From Caldifarciminota bacterium (GTDB taxonomy: Bacteria; Hydrothermota; UBA3073), in assembly GCA_030606335.1 (NCBI GenBank), contig JAUWGP010000007.1:1-64000 (forward strand): a stretch of DNA of 64,000 nucleotides. The letters are read 5' to 3'. Shown piece by piece: positions 9,770 through 18,734 of this stretch (positions are counted from its first letter, which is position 1; the number at the start of each line of letters is the position of its first letter). Under the pieces are notes generated by a model. The model saw nothing but the letters and a program-made list of their open reading frames with translations, did no database searches and was not told the DNA's origin. The position numbers and the translations under genes were made by a program.

Positions 9770-10717
9770 ATGCCTATTTTAGTCACAGGTGGTGCAGGAT
9801 TTATTGGTTCACATCTATGTGAGAAACTCATTAAGATAGGGAAGAGGGTAATATGTTTGGACAACTTTAACAACTTCTATGACCCTAAAATTAAAGAAGC
9901 CAATATAGAGGAGATAAAAAATCATCCAAAATTTACCCTTATCCGTGGAGATATACTCGACAGTAATTTACTCAAAGAAATATTTTCAGAGTACAAATTT
10001 AAAAAGGTTGTACATCTTGCGGCAATAGCTGGTGTTCGTCCTTCCCTTCTATCTCCTAAAAATTACATTGATACTGATGTAAAAGGTACAGTAAATTTAT
10101 TAGAGGTTTCGAGGAAATATAATATAAATAACTTTGTTTTTGGTTCATCATCTTCGGTATATGGAATAAATAAAAAGCTACCTTTTAATGAAGAAAATCA
10201 CACAGATTATCAGATATCTCCATATGCCGCTGCGAAAAAATCTGCTGAACTATATTGTCAAACCTACTATCATCTATATAAAATACCTACTGTGGTTCTT
10301 AGATTTTTTACAGTATACGGCCCTCGACAAAGACCAGATATGGCTATAAGGAAATTTACAGAACTTATTATAAACAGAAAGACGATTCAAATTTATGGCG
10401 ATGGTTCGTCAAAAAGAGATTACACCTATATTGATGATATTATAAACGGCTTACTCAATTCAATACAAAGAGAATTTAAATTTGAGATTATTAACCTTGG
10501 TAATTCAAAAATTATTGAACTTACTAAACTTTTAGTTATAATATCTGAAGAATTGGGAATTGAACCTGAGATAGAATTTCTGCCAGATCAACCTGGAGAT
10601 GTACCCATAACATTTGCTGATATTAGTAAAGCGAAAAATCTCCTCAATTATACCCCCAGAATTAATATAAGAGAGGGAGTAAAGAGATTTATAGAATGGC
10701 GACAATCTCATATGTAG
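9770..10717 (+). CDS. NAD-dependent nucleotide-sugar epimerase/dehydratase
   Basis: A 315-residue extended short-chain dehydrogenase. The NAD-binding GGAGFIG is at 7-13, the catalytic Ser/Thr region at 126-130 (GSSSSVYG) and Tyr152-x3-Lys156 in SPYAAAKK. The AAIAGVRPSLLSP stretch (84-96) is typical of UDP-glucuronate 4-epimerases, so UDP-GlcA/GalA interconversion for surface polysaccharide is likely; related UDP-glucose epimerases or dehydratases are the alternative. It stands alone between AT-rich spacers, with a period-9 repeat array just upstream and no Shine-Dalgarno. Confidence 0.87.
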   Translation: MPILVTGGAGFIGSHLCEKLIKIGKRVICLDNFNNFYDPKIKEANIEEIKNHPKFTLIRGDILDSNLLKEIFSEYKFKKVVHLAAIAGVRPSLLSPKNYIDTDVKGTVNLLEVSRKYNINNFVFGSSSSVYGINKKLPFNEENHTDYQISPYAAAKKSAELYCQTYYHLYKIPTVVLRFFTVYGPRQRPDMAIRKFTELIINRKTIQIYGDGSSKRDYTYIDDIINGLLNSIQREFKFEIINLGNSKIIELTKLLVIISEELGIEPEIEFLPDQPGDVPITFADISKAKNLLNYTPRINIREGVKRFIEWRQSHM

Positions 10718-11194
10718 TGGCAACCTCCAATTTCCAACCAATCCCTGACAGATATGAGCTACTCTATGCGACATTAAATCAAGGCTGGTTAATAGTAATA
10801 TATCTACAACTAATATTTACATATCCTTGTTGCGAACAATCCCTTGTTGGTAGGAGCAAGCTCCTGGTTGCTTCAAATATCATTATTCACATTTATTATA
10901 TGATGTTATTATTGTTTATATAGAATATACTTTATATATATTCATCTATCTGTAAGTATTATATGTTGTTAGGTGATATTATATTTTATTTTATAAATTA
11001 TATATAAAATATAAGTATCTATTAATACATTAGTTAGTTATTAGATTTAAAGTAATATTATATAATATTACTTTAACGCCTGTTATATTAAGTACGTTAA
11101 CATATTATGATATAAAGCAATATTTTTCCTTAATTACAACAAGATAAAACTGCTCATTCTAAAGGTGTAATGTAACTAAATATCTGAGTAATCA
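10718..11194. other. very AT-rich spacer with palindromes
   Basis: No gene recognised. A small TAGGAGC-AAGCTCCT repeat lies near 10850-10868. From about 10900 the DNA is almost pure A/T with many short dyads, the strongest at 11047-11076. The low complexity differs from the other spacers, which are built of ordered repeat words. Confidence 0.5.
11047..11076. repeat. 30-bp perfect palindrome
   Basis: TTAAAGTAATATTAT followed by its exact reverse complement, with no loop. It could form a cruciform, act as a protein-binding dyad, or serve as a bidirectional terminator stem between the epimerase and macro-domain genes. Confidence 0.6.
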
Positions 11195-11220
11195 GGTATA
11201 ATGAATATTATACAAGGAGG
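11195..11220 (+). promoter_or_regulatory. GGTATAAT dyad abutting Shine-Dalgarno
   Basis: GTATAAT (11196-11202), loop GAAT, ATTATAC (11207-11213), followed directly by AAGGAGG (11214-11220). The same dyad plus Shine-Dalgarno layout occurs at 33581 and, in altered form, at 37397 and 49228. Confidence 0.6.
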
Positions 11221-11225
11221 GGCTT

Positions 11226-11735
11226 ATATTTGATTTTAATTCAATAATCGAGATAATCATTGGGGATATAACAGAACAGGATACTGAGGCAATTGTAAAT
11301 GCAGCAAACAAGGCATTAGCTCCTGGTGGGGGAGTAGCTGGTGCAATACATAGGAAGGCGGGTTCAGAATTATGGGAAGAATGTAAGAACCTTCAAGGTT
11401 GTAAAACCGGTGAGGCAAAAATAACTAATGGGTACAATTTACCTGCAAAATACGTAATACACACTGTTGGTCCTGTATATAGCGGTTCACAAGATGACTC
11501 TATTCTACTCTCAGATTGTTATAAAAACACTATTAAGCTTGCTCATGAAAAAGGAATAAAAAGTATATCCTTTCCATCTATTTCTACAGGTGCATTCATG
11601 TATCCACTAATAAAAGCTGCAAAAGTTGCAATTCAAGCAGTAAGAGAATCTACAAAGAAATACCCTGTAAAACTTGTTAGATTTGTTCTCTTTGATCAAA
11701 AGACCTATGATGTATACAAGAAAGCAATGAATTAG
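11226..11735 (+). CDS. macro-domain (ADP-ribose-binding) protein without a normal start codon
   Basis: An uninterrupted frame encodes about 169 residues of a macro domain. Motifs include IIIGDIT, AIVNAANKALAPGGGVAGAIHRKAG, YVIHTVGP and SISFPSISTGAFMYP, covering the ADP-ribose pocket and the catalytic loop of the O-acetyl-ADP-ribose deacetylase / ADP-ribosyl hydrolase group. No ATG, GTG or TTG in frame precedes the domain. The codon at the right distance from the AAGGAGG at 11214-11220 is ATA (11226-11228), reading ATA-TTT-GAT. A TTG at 11230 is out of frame and hits a stop. Either an unusual AUA start is used, or an ATG was lost by mutation or base error. Its product might act on ADP-ribose phosphates such as those made by KptA (35.8 kb); that link is inference. 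Confidence 0.75.
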   Translation: MFDFNSIIEIIIGDITEQDTEAIVNAANKALAPGGGVAGAIHRKAGSELWEECKNLQGCKTGEAKITNGYNLPAKYVIHTVGPVYSGSQDDSILLSDCYKNTIKLAHEKGIKSISFPSISTGAFMYPLIKAAKVAIQAVRESTKKYPVKLVRFVLFDQKTYDVYKKAMN

Positions 11736-11818
11736 AGGTTTTAACTACCCATTAATACTTATTATTTTTATCAGTTTACATAATGTATCTTATCAGACGT
11801 TGGAATAATAGTTGATGA

Positions 11819-13543
11819 TTACTTTTTAGGTATTATTAAAATGAATTTTGAACCTTTGCCAAGCTCAGTTTCAACTTTTACCTCTCCATTGTGTGCCTCA
11901 ACTATGTGTTTTACTATAGAAAGTCCGAGACCGGTTCCTCCGAACTTTCTTGACCTTGCCTTATCCACTCTGTAAAATCGCTCAAATATCCTCGAAATGT
12001 CATCAGGAGGGATACCAGGACCTGTATCCTCAACCTCGAATCTAACTTTATCCCTGGAGTCAATAAAAGAGAGTGTAATCTCTCCCCTATTTGGAGTAAA
12101 TTTTATTGCATTATCGACGATATTCGCTATTGCATTCTCAAGTTTTTCTGCATCAGCCCGTATACGGATTATCCCTTCAGGTAGACTAATTTTGAACTTT
12201 TGGGATTTATTTTTTGCCTTTCTTCTGAAAATTTTGAAAATCCTTTCTACAACATCCTTTACATCAATCTCTTCAAACTTCATTCTCCTTTCCTTTGACT
12301 CTATTTTCGAGAGTTCAAGAAGGTCGCTTATCAGACTACCCAGTCTCGTTATCTGTCTTTCAATTATATCTATAAACTCAATTGTCGATTCTTTTCTGGT
12401 TGCCTCACCCTTTAGTGTCTCAATAGCTCCTTGTATGGCTGTAAGTGGAGTCTTTAACTCGTGAGACACATTTGCTACAAAATCTATCCGCATCCTCTCC
12501 AGTTTTTTAATCTCTGTAATGTCGTGCATCACCATACAGGCACCTAATACCTCTTTCTCATCCTTCATTGGTGCAGTATATATGTAAAAGATTTTCTCTG
12601 TCGGTAAATAGAGTATTATCTCTTTTGATTCCTGCACTCCGCTTGACAGGGTCATCTCCAGAAGAGAGTTAAGTTCCTCGTTCCTAATAACATCATAGTA
12701 ATATCTACCAATGGTTTCGGAAAATAGATTCTGAAAAGCGGAGTTAATAACTATTATCCTTCCATCTTTGTCTACTACAAAGACAGCATCAATAATGCCT
12801 GCGAGAACGGTTCGAAGTAGATTTTTTTCTTTTGTAATGGTTTCTATTCTTGACTGTAGTTCCTCTGCCATTCTGTTAAAAGAGTAGGCGAGTCTCCCAA
12901 TCTCATCTTTTGACGAAATAACTACCCTCTTTTCAAGGTTACCTTTTGCTATCTCTTCGGCTGTTTCTGCTATAGAGGAAATAGGTCTTCCTATGGCACG
13001 GGATATAATAAATGCAATAAAGAGTGATAGGATACAAAATATGATGATAACAAACACGAATATGCGAGTTAGCCCATAAATTGCGGTTTTGACTTCTGTA
13101 AGAGGAACTGAAAGCCTTACCACACCCCCATCTCCTGATGGTATAGCAAGATAAAGCATCTCCTCCTTAATAGTCCTTGAGAACCTTATACTCTTTCCAA
13201 TTCCATCTCTTAATGCCATTCTCACTTCTGGTCTTAAGGCATGATTTTCCATAAGTAGAGGATTCTTCTCAGAATCTGCAAGTACATTGCCTGACTTATC
13301 TATTATGGTTATCCTCTCCCCTATCTTCCTACCAAGTTCCTTTACATCTTCATCTAACGAGGTTGATTTTTTTTGAAGAAGCTCCACCACTAGAGTGGTA
13401 TTGACTGATAGTCTCTCCTCGATATTCTTTATATAGTATTTCTTGAGAATTATCGCGGAGAATATCGCAAAGGAAAGAGAGATCAAAAGAATAATAATTA
13501 TGTAGGAGAGGAAAATTTTAGTGGTAAATCTCGGTTTTACCAT
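11819..13543 (-). CDS. phoR: phosphate-regulon sensor histidine kinase PhoR
   Basis: A 574-residue membrane kinase. Transmembrane segments at about 10-33 and 160-182 enclose an extracytoplasmic sensing region. A HAMP linker (about 183-235), a PAS domain (about 245-345) and HisKA with His361 in VSHELKTPLTAI follow, then the ATPase domain with DTGPGIP and GGTGLGLSIV. Its start overlaps the phoB stop by 7 bases, with GGAGT just upstream. It is the last gene of the pst-pho run. PhoR family members phosphorylate PhoB when PstSCAB-PhoU report low phosphate. Confidence 0.93.
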   Translation of the reverse strand: MVKPRFTTKIFLSYIIIILLISLSFAIFSAIILKKYYIKNIEERLSVNTTLVVELLQKKSTSLDEDVKELGRKIGERITIIDKSGNVLADSEKNPLLMENHALRPEVRMALRDGIGKSIRFSRTIKEEMLYLAIPSGDGGVVRLSVPLTEVKTAIYGLTRIFVFVIIIFCILSLFIAFIISRAIGRPISSIAETAEEIAKGNLEKRVVISSKDEIGRLAYSFNRMAEELQSRIETITKEKNLLRTVLAGIIDAVFVVDKDGRIIVINSAFQNLFSETIGRYYYDVIRNEELNSLLEMTLSSGVQESKEIILYLPTEKIFYIYTAPMKDEKEVLGACMVMHDITEIKKLERMRIDFVANVSHELKTPLTAIQGAIETLKGEATRKESTIEFIDIIERQITRLGSLISDLLELSKIESKERRMKFEEIDVKDVVERIFKIFRRKAKNKSQKFKISLPEGIIRIRADAEKLENAIANIVDNAIKFTPNRGEITLSFIDSRDKVRFEVEDTGPGIPPDDISRIFERFYRVDKARSRKFGGTGLGLSIVKHIVEAHNGEVKVETELGKGSKFILIIPKK

Positions 13544-14223
13544 CTGTACTCCTTGAATCTATAACCAACCCCCCTTATTGTTTCGATATATTTTTTAAAG
13601 TCTCCTAATTTATCGCGTATCTTCTTTATATGCACATCGATCGTTCTATCGGTAACAATTGCTTCTCCCCAGACCCTATCCAAAAGTTGGTCTCGGGTAA
13701 ACACCCTTCCGGGGTTTGAGGCAAGAGAGATAAGGAGTTTAAATTCTTTAGTTGTGAATGAGAGAGGCTTTTCTCTAAGGGTAACTACATATTTTACAGG
13801 GTCTATAATAAGGTCGTTAACATTTATTATTTTCTCATCTCTGGGTGTCTCTTTTCTACGCATAACTGCCTTCACCCTTGCTATAAGTTCTTTAACTCTG
13901 AAAGGTTTCGTTATATAGTCGTCTGCACCAATTTCAAGACCTGAGACAACATCTGCCTCCTCTCCTTTTGCAGTAAGCATAATTATTGGTATATCCATTG
14001 TTTCCTCATCTCTTTTAATAATCCTACACACCTCCATACCATCCATTTCAGGAAGCATAATGTCAAGGATTATAAGGGCTGGAATGTGTTTCTGTGAGAG
14101 TTCAATAGCTTCTTCACCCGAATAGGCAGGAATCGTCTTATATCCGTCCTTTTCGAGATTATACTGAATGACCTTTACGATGTCAGCTTCGTCATCTACG
14201 ATAAGTATAGTTCCTTTAGGCAT
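13537..14223 (-). CDS. phoB: phosphate-regulon response regulator PhoB
   Basis: A 228-residue OmpR-class regulator. The receiver domain (1-120) has Asp10/Asp11, phosphoacceptor Asp54 in IILDIMLPEMDG and Lys106 in DDYITKPF. The C-terminal winged helix (about 128-225) has the recognition segment RTIDVHIKKIRDKLG and the GVGYRF wing. It probably binds the four 11-bp CTTAACA repeats at 21330-21369 upstream of the porin. It has its own promoter at 14263-14291 and a weak AGTAGGA before the ATG. Confidence 0.94.
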   Translation of the reverse strand: MPKGTILIVDDEADIVKVIQYNLEKDGYKTIPAYSGEEAIELSQKHIPALIILDIMLPEMDGMEVCRIIKRDEETMDIPIIMLTAKGEEADVVSGLEIGADDYITKPFRVKELIARVKAVMRRKETPRDEKIINVNDLIIDPVKYVVTLREKPLSFTTKEFKLLISLASNPGRVFTRDQLLDRVWGEAIVTDRTIDVHIKKIRDKLGDFKKYIETIRGVGYRFKEYRW

Positions 14224-14262
14224 ATAATCCTACTTCTTCATATAAATATCCATTAATAAGTG

Positions 14263-14291
14263 ATTATACCATAAAATTGAGGAAATGTCAA
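14263..14291 (-). promoter_or_regulatory. internal promoter for phoB-phoR
   Basis: On the minus strand TTGACA (14291-14286) and TATAAT (14268-14263) are 17 bases apart. The predicted start near 14256 gives a leader of about 33 bases before phoB, so the regulators can be made independently of the upstream pst genes. Confidence 0.8.
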
Positions 14292-14309
14292 CAGTTAATA
14301 AGGGATTTT

Positions 14310-14966
14310 TCATGGAGCTCCGTGATGTCTGATTATGACCGCCTTATTTATGTATATCACATCCTCGGATATGTTGGTTGAAAGGTCTCCTATCCTCTCT
14401 AAGTTCCTTGCAATAAGTGCAAGGTCCATACACCTGGAGATTGTCTTCGGGTCTTCCATCATATAGGTCAGAAGTTCCCTTATGAGATGATTTCTCATTG
14501 CATCTGCCTCATCATCCCTCACACAGACAGCCCTTGCAAGTTCCGCATCCCTATCTATAAAACTCCCTATACTATCTCTTAGCATACCTGTCACAACCTT
14601 TGTCATATGGAATAGACCAATAATTGGTTTTAACTGTGGTTTATCAAGCAATCTTATAGATGCACAGGCGATGTTCACTGACAGGTCACCAATTCGCTCA
14701 AGGTCGTTGTTTATCTTTATTACACCAATAATTGTTCTCAGGTCCACTGCCTCAGGCTGGTACCTTGCTATAAGTTCAATGCATTTCTCTTCTATGCCTA
14801 CCTCCTCCCTGTCTATTTCGATATCTTCCTCTATCACCTTGTTTGCAACGGACTTATCTCTCTCTTTAAGTGACTTTATTGCTCTCCTGATGGATTCTTC
14901 TACCCTCCCTGCCATAGAGAGGAGTCTCTTCCTTAATAACTCCATCTCTTCATCAAAGTGCCTCAT
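14310..14966 (-). CDS. phoU: phosphate signalling protein PhoU
   Basis: A 218-residue helical PhoU with the usual tandem three-helix halves. The repeated E/D-x3-D metal-site pattern is visible around [16 protein letters not shown] and again in [16 protein letters not shown]. It couples PstSCAB transport state to PhoR and restrains the regulon when phosphate is plentiful. The start overlaps the end of pstB by 4 bases, with GGAGG just before it, so the two are translationally coupled. Confidence 0.94.
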   Translation of the reverse strand: MRHFDEEMELLRKRLLSMAGRVEESIRRAIKSLKERDKSVANKVIEEDIEIDREEVGIEEKCIELIARYQPEAVDLRTIIGVIKINNDLERIGDLSVNIACASIRLLDKPQLKPIIGLFHMTKVVTGMLRDSIGSFIDRDAELARAVCVRDDEADAMRNHLIRELLTYMMEDPKTISRCMDLALIARNLERIGDLSTNISEDVIYINKAVIIRHHGAP

Positions 14967-15718
14967 CCAAACCTCCCAGTAATATAATCCTCTGTTCTCT
15001 TATCTTTGGGATTTGTAAATATTTTATTGGTATCGTTGAATTCTACCAGTTCCCCCAAAAGTAGAAAGGCGGCATAGTCAGATACCCTTGCTGCCTGCTG
15101 CATATTGTGGGTCACAATACATATCGTATATCTCTCCTTCAGCGTAAATAAGAGTTCCTCAATCTTTGCAGTGGCTGTTGGGTCCAGGGCAGAACAGGGC
15201 TCATCCATAAGAATGACCTCAGGTTCGCAGGCAAGTGCCCTTGCTATACATAGTCTCTGCTGTTGCCCACCTGACAAGGATAATGCAGATATGTTCAATC
15301 TATTCTTTACCTCATCCCAGAGCACTGCAGATCTTAGCGCCTTCTCTACCTTTTCGTGTATTCCGTATCTTATTCCCTGAATCCTGAGACCGTATGCAAC
15401 ATTTTCAAAGACGGATTTTGGGAACGGGTTTGGTTTCTGAAACACCATCCCAACCCTTCTCCGTAGGTCTACCACATCCATTCTGTTGTTATATACATCC
15501 TCTCCATCAAACAGGACTTTCCCTGTGATTCTTGTGGTGTCTATTAAGTCATTCATTCTGTTTAAACACCTCAGGAATGTTGATTTTCCGCAACCAGATG
15601 GTCCTATAACTGCAGTGACTTTATTCTCTTCTATCCCGATATCTACATCTTTCAGCACATGGTTATCCCCGAACCATAGGTTGAGATTTTTTGTAACGAC
15701 TTTGTCCCTCTTTACCAT
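14963..15718 (-). CDS. pstB: phosphate ABC transporter ATPase PstB
   Basis: A 251-residue ABC ATPase of the inner-membrane phosphate importer. Walker [10 protein letters not shown] is at 39-47, then the Q loop in [12 protein letters not shown], signature LSGGQQQR, Walker B VILMDEP and the His switch in CIVTHNMQQ. The [20 protein letters not shown] stretch is characteristic of PstB. It overlaps pstA by 7 bases and phoU by 4, with AGGAG at its start. Confidence 0.96.
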   Translation of the reverse strand: MVKRDKVVTKNLNLWFGDNHVLKDVDIGIEENKVTAVIGPSGCGKSTFLRCLNRMNDLIDTTRITGKVLFDGEDVYNNRMDVVDLRRRVGMVFQKPNPFPKSVFENVAYGLRIQGIRYGIHEKVEKALRSAVLWDEVKNRLNISALSLSGGQQQRLCIARALACEPEVILMDEPCSALDPTATAKIEELLFTLKERYTICIVTHNMQQAARVSDYAAFLLLGELVEFNDTNKIFTNPKDKRTEDYITGRFG

Positions 15719-16566
15719 CTTTTCTCCTTTCTTATCCTATACCTTATTGTAATAGCCACAAGGTTTATCAAGAGAACCAGAGAGATCAGGATTAGGGCAG
15801 TCCCATAGGCGATTGGAACCTGCAGGTCTGGATGGGTTCCCTCTGTCATCAGGGCATAGATATGGTATGGAAGTGCCTGGACCTCATCAAATATTGATGA
15901 TGGAAGCCTTGTGATGAAGAAGGTTGCAGCAGTAAATAATATAGGAGCAGTCTCTCCAGCCGCCCTGCCAACACCGAGAATTGCCCCTGTCAGTATCCCG
16001 GGGGTAGCACTGGGGAGAACAGCCCTTCTTATGGTCTGCCATTTTGTCGCTCCCAGTGCAAGTGATGCCTCCCTGAATGACCTCGGAACTGCAAGCAGTG
16101 CCTCCTCGGATGCCCTGATGATTGTTGGGAGTATCAGTATTCCGAGGGTGAGCGCTCCAGATATAATTGATACACCAAAACCAAAGAATTTTACAAACAC
16201 TGCCAATCCAAAAAGTCCAAATACTACCGATGGGACCCCTGCAAGGTTATTTACTCCAAGTCTTATCACCCGTATGAGTCTTCCCTGTCTGGCATACTCA
16301 GATAGATAGATTGCAGCGAAGACACTGAGGGGAAGTGCAAAGAGTATAGCACCAATTGCAAGATAAAATGTCCCGAGGATAGCAGGGAGTATCCCTCCTT
16401 CTGTCATCCCTTCCCTTGGCATAGAGGTGAAGAACTCCAGATTTATGACCCCCGCTCCTCTTACAACGATAAAGTAAAGAATCGAAAAGAGGGCAAAAAT
16501 TGCAATAGACACGGAAATCCTGAGAAGAGAAAATCCAATAATCTGTTTAAGCTTCCTTTTTTTCAT
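15712..16566 (-). CDS. pstA: phosphate ABC transporter permease PstA
   Basis: A 284-residue inner-membrane permease with about six transmembrane segments. The ATPase-contact loop [26 protein letters not shown] matches the EAA motif of Pst permeases. Two regions diagnostic for the family are [21 protein letters not shown] near the N-terminus and the acidic/aromatic loop before the last helix ([17 protein letters not shown]). It overlaps pstC by 4 bases and carries GGAGG before the ATG. Confidence 0.94.
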   Translation of the reverse strand: MKKRKLKQIIGFSLLRISVSIAIFALFSILYFIVVRGAGVINLEFFTSMPREGMTEGGILPAILGTFYLAIGAILFALPLSVFAAIYLSEYARQGRLIRVIRLGVNNLAGVPSVVFGLFGLAVFVKFFGFGVSIISGALTLGILILPTIIRASEEALLAVPRSFREASLALGATKWQTIRRAVLPSATPGILTGAILGVGRAAGETAPILFTAATFFITRLPSSIFDEVQALPYHIYALMTEGTHPDLQVPIAYGTALILISLVLLINLVAITIRYRIRKEKRW

Positions 16567-17441
16567 AACCCTCCTGTCATCTTCTTTTTGAACTTCTGAG
16601 ATATGAAATCAGCAATTATATTAAATGTCAGGGTTAGCATAAAAAGAACTATGGCGATAGCAAAAAGAGACTGGTAATGCATGCTTCCCACAACCGTCTC
16701 CCCCATCTCCGCTGCTATGGTAGCGGTCATTGCCCTTACGGGTTGAAAGAATGTATGGGGGATGATAGCTGACCCTCCTGCAACCATAAGAACTGTCATC
16801 GTTTCCCCTATTGCCCTTCCCATCCCGAGTATTATTGCAGTGGATATCCCAGACATTGCTGAAGGCACAATAACCCTTACAATTGTCTCCCATTTTGTTG
16901 CACCAAGTGAGAGAGATGCCTCCTTGAAACTTACAGGGACAGAAGAGATTGCATCTTCTGCAATACTTGCTATGGTCGGAAGCGCCATTATTCCTAAAAT
17001 AACTGATGCAGTAAAGGCAGTAAGGCCGGTTGGGAGGTTGAAGAGGTTCTGAATAAAAGGAGCAAAGATCACCATTCCAAAAAAACCATAGACCACAGAT
17101 GGAACACCAGCAAGTATCTCAAGAAGGGGTTTTATTACATCCCTAATCCCGGGTTTTGCTATCTCTGATACATAGATAGCAGAACCTATTCCAAGTGGTA
17201 CAGCAACAACAAGGGCACCCGCTGTTACAAGAAGAGAACCAAGAATGAGCGGAAGAATCCCGAACTCCGCTGGGGTATGGGTTGGATACCATGATTTTCC
17301 AAAGAGGAAGTCGATTATATTTACTCTGGTAAACAGTGATATACCCTCTTTAAAGAGCACAAATACAATGCCCGCAAGAAAAAATATGGATAAGAGGGCA
17401 AAAAATAGGAAAAATCTCTTTATAAATATTTCTTTCGTCAT
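16563..17441 (-). CDS. pstC: phosphate ABC transporter permease PstC
   Basis: A 292-residue permease, partner of PstA, with about six membrane segments. EAA-type loop EDAISSVPVSFKEASLSLGATKWETI, and RAIGETMTVLMVAGG typical of PstC, where the Arg and Glu contribute to phosphate passage. No good Shine-Dalgarno is seen in the 38-base gap after the PHP gene. In many bacteria pstC follows pstS directly; here mgsA and a PHP gene intervene. Confidence 0.94.
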   Translation of the reverse strand: MTKEIFIKRFFLFFALLSIFFLAGIVFVLFKEGISLFTRVNIIDFLFGKSWYPTHTPAEFGILPLILGSLLVTAGALVVAVPLGIGSAIYVSEIAKPGIRDVIKPLLEILAGVPSVVYGFFGMVIFAPFIQNLFNLPTGLTAFTASVILGIMALPTIASIAEDAISSVPVSFKEASLSLGATKWETIVRVIVPSAMSGISTAIILGMGRAIGETMTVLMVAGGSAIIPHTFFQPVRAMTATIAAEMGETVVGSMHYQSLFAIAIVLFMLTLTFNIIADFISQKFKKKMTGGL

Positions 17442-17479
17442 CTGTTAACAGTAGCAAGCCACTGCACTCCATTTTAAAT

Positions 17480-18178
17480 TCATTGTTTTCTAAAGAGATA
17501 AATTGCTATATTTTTATTCTCCCTTATTGCGGATTTTACCGCCTCTGTATTCTTTTCTGACTCTATCAGTGATTTCCAGGAATAGAGGTGTCTGGATTCA
17601 TGAAAGTCCGAATTGGCTATATAATTGAGCTTCTTTAATCCTATGACATTGTATAGGTCATCACGATTTGCAACCTCCCATGCATCAAATAAATTCCTGT
17701 ATTTTTCGTGGTTCTTCCATAGATACCAGGATAAGTTTTTATCCTCCCCCTTTTTCAAATCAGGATGACAGGCAACTGCTATAGCCTGTTGGTCGTGAAT
17801 TCTTTTGACTATCTCCTCTACTGATAGTGTAGGGTCAATATAACCCTTTACATCCAATGCAAGGATGTGATACCATTTATGGTTATTTGTTACCTCAGCA
17901 CCCGGAATTAAAAGCATATTATATTCTTTCCATGCCCTCTCTGCCTCCCTCCATAAAATACATAGGTATTCCTTGAATTTATCCTTCCTCACTGCACATA
18001 CAGATTCTCCCTTTTCTTCCCGTTATTTTAATGTATGACTATCCAGGATATGGTCTGTTATTGAGATAACATCAAACCCTTTTGAGCCATACATATCAAC
18101 AACCTCATCAACAGGTAGACTTCCATCGCTCATATCTGTATGAATATGAAAATCACAAAGTAACCAGCTATTTCTCAT
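17480..18178 (-). pseudogene. PHP-domain phosphoesterase split by one in-frame TAA
   Basis: Reading the minus strand from ATG at 18178, 51 codons encode the PHP N-terminus (DFHIHTDMSDGSLP, ISITDHILDSHTLK). Codon 52 is TAA (18025-18023), after which the same frame continues without shift for the rest of the domain (LIPGAEVTNN, AIAVACHP, NSDFH) to the stop at 17480. All four PHP metal motifs survive, so the only visible lesion is the ochre codon. A GTG at 17992 could restart a C-terminal fragment lacking motifs I and II. The ATG overlaps the mgsA stop (ATGA). A recent nonsense mutation, a base error, or readthrough are all possible. Confidence 0.82.
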
Positions 18179-18594
18179 AATAAACTCACTATAAGTGCCT
18201 CAGCAGAGGCAAGATTTGTTGCAAGCGGTATATTGTGAACATCACATACCCTCATAAGTGCAGAGATATCAGGGTCATGAGGCTGAGCAGTAAGTGTGTC
18301 CCTCAGGAAAATCACGAGTTCTATCTCGCCACTCGCAATGAGTCCAGCAATCTGAAGGTCACCACCATCAGGACCACTATGCATCTGTTTTACCTCAAGT
18401 CCTGTTTTTGACTTAATCATCTTTCCCGTTGTCCCTGTCGCAATAAGCTCACATTGATTAAGTTTATCTTTATGTTTATTAGCGAACATCACTATATCTA
18501 CCTTTTTTGCATCATGGGCAATAAGGGCTATCCTCTTTGTCTTTGCCCTCTTTCTGCCTTTGGAAACAACTCCTATCTTATGTCCTTTTTCCAT
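18175..18594 (-). CDS. mgsA: methylglyoxal synthase
   Basis: Converts dihydroxyacetone phosphate to methylglyoxal, releasing phosphate. The 139-residue product carries the conserved IALIAHD (His27), ATGTTG phosphate loop, SGPDGGD with catalytic Asp79, and PHDPD (His106, Asp107, Asp109). The start at 18594 is chosen over one ten codons upstream because GGAGGT lies six bases before it. It sits between pstS and the PHP gene inside the phosphate operon. Known MgsA enzymes are inhibited by phosphate, so phosphate-starvation expression would make sense; co-regulation is inferred from the gene order. Confidence 0.93.
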   Translation of the reverse strand: MEKGHKIGVVSKGRKRAKTKRIALIAHDAKKVDIVMFANKHKDKLNQCELIATGTTGKMIKSKTGLEVKQMHSGPDGGDLQIAGLIASGEIELVIFLRDTLTAQPHDPDISALMRVCDVHNIPLATNLASAEALIVSLL

Positions 18595-18679
18595 AATCAG
18601 ACCTCCATTGTCGGACAGGGACAAGCCCTACCCCAATATTGTTAACCAACATCTTGGTATTTCTGATGGTTATTTGGGT

Positions 18680-18718
18680 GGTCCCTCCCAAAGAACTGGG
18701 AGGGACCAGGGAGGGACC
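18680..18718 (-). terminator. strong hairpin between pstS and mgsA
   Basis: GGTCCCTCCCA (18680-18690) and TGGGAGGGACC (18697-18707) form an 11-bp perfect stem with a 6-base loop, and GGGAGGGACC is repeated at 18709-18718. No U tract follows on the minus strand, so it is more likely a partial attenuator or an mRNA-stabilising 3' end for the highly expressed pstS than a full terminator. Confidence 0.5.
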
Positions 18719-18734
18719 AGAACATCCACTACAA

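Noticed and set aside
11997-12464. 155-codon open frame antisense to phoR
   Set aside because: It mirrors the phoR coding sequence, is Ser/Ile-rich without domain logic, and has no ribosome site; phoR itself is certain.
18023-18025. Selenocysteine or code reassignment to explain the PHP stop
   Set aside because: The codon is TAA, not TGA, and all other genes read through normally with the standard code.
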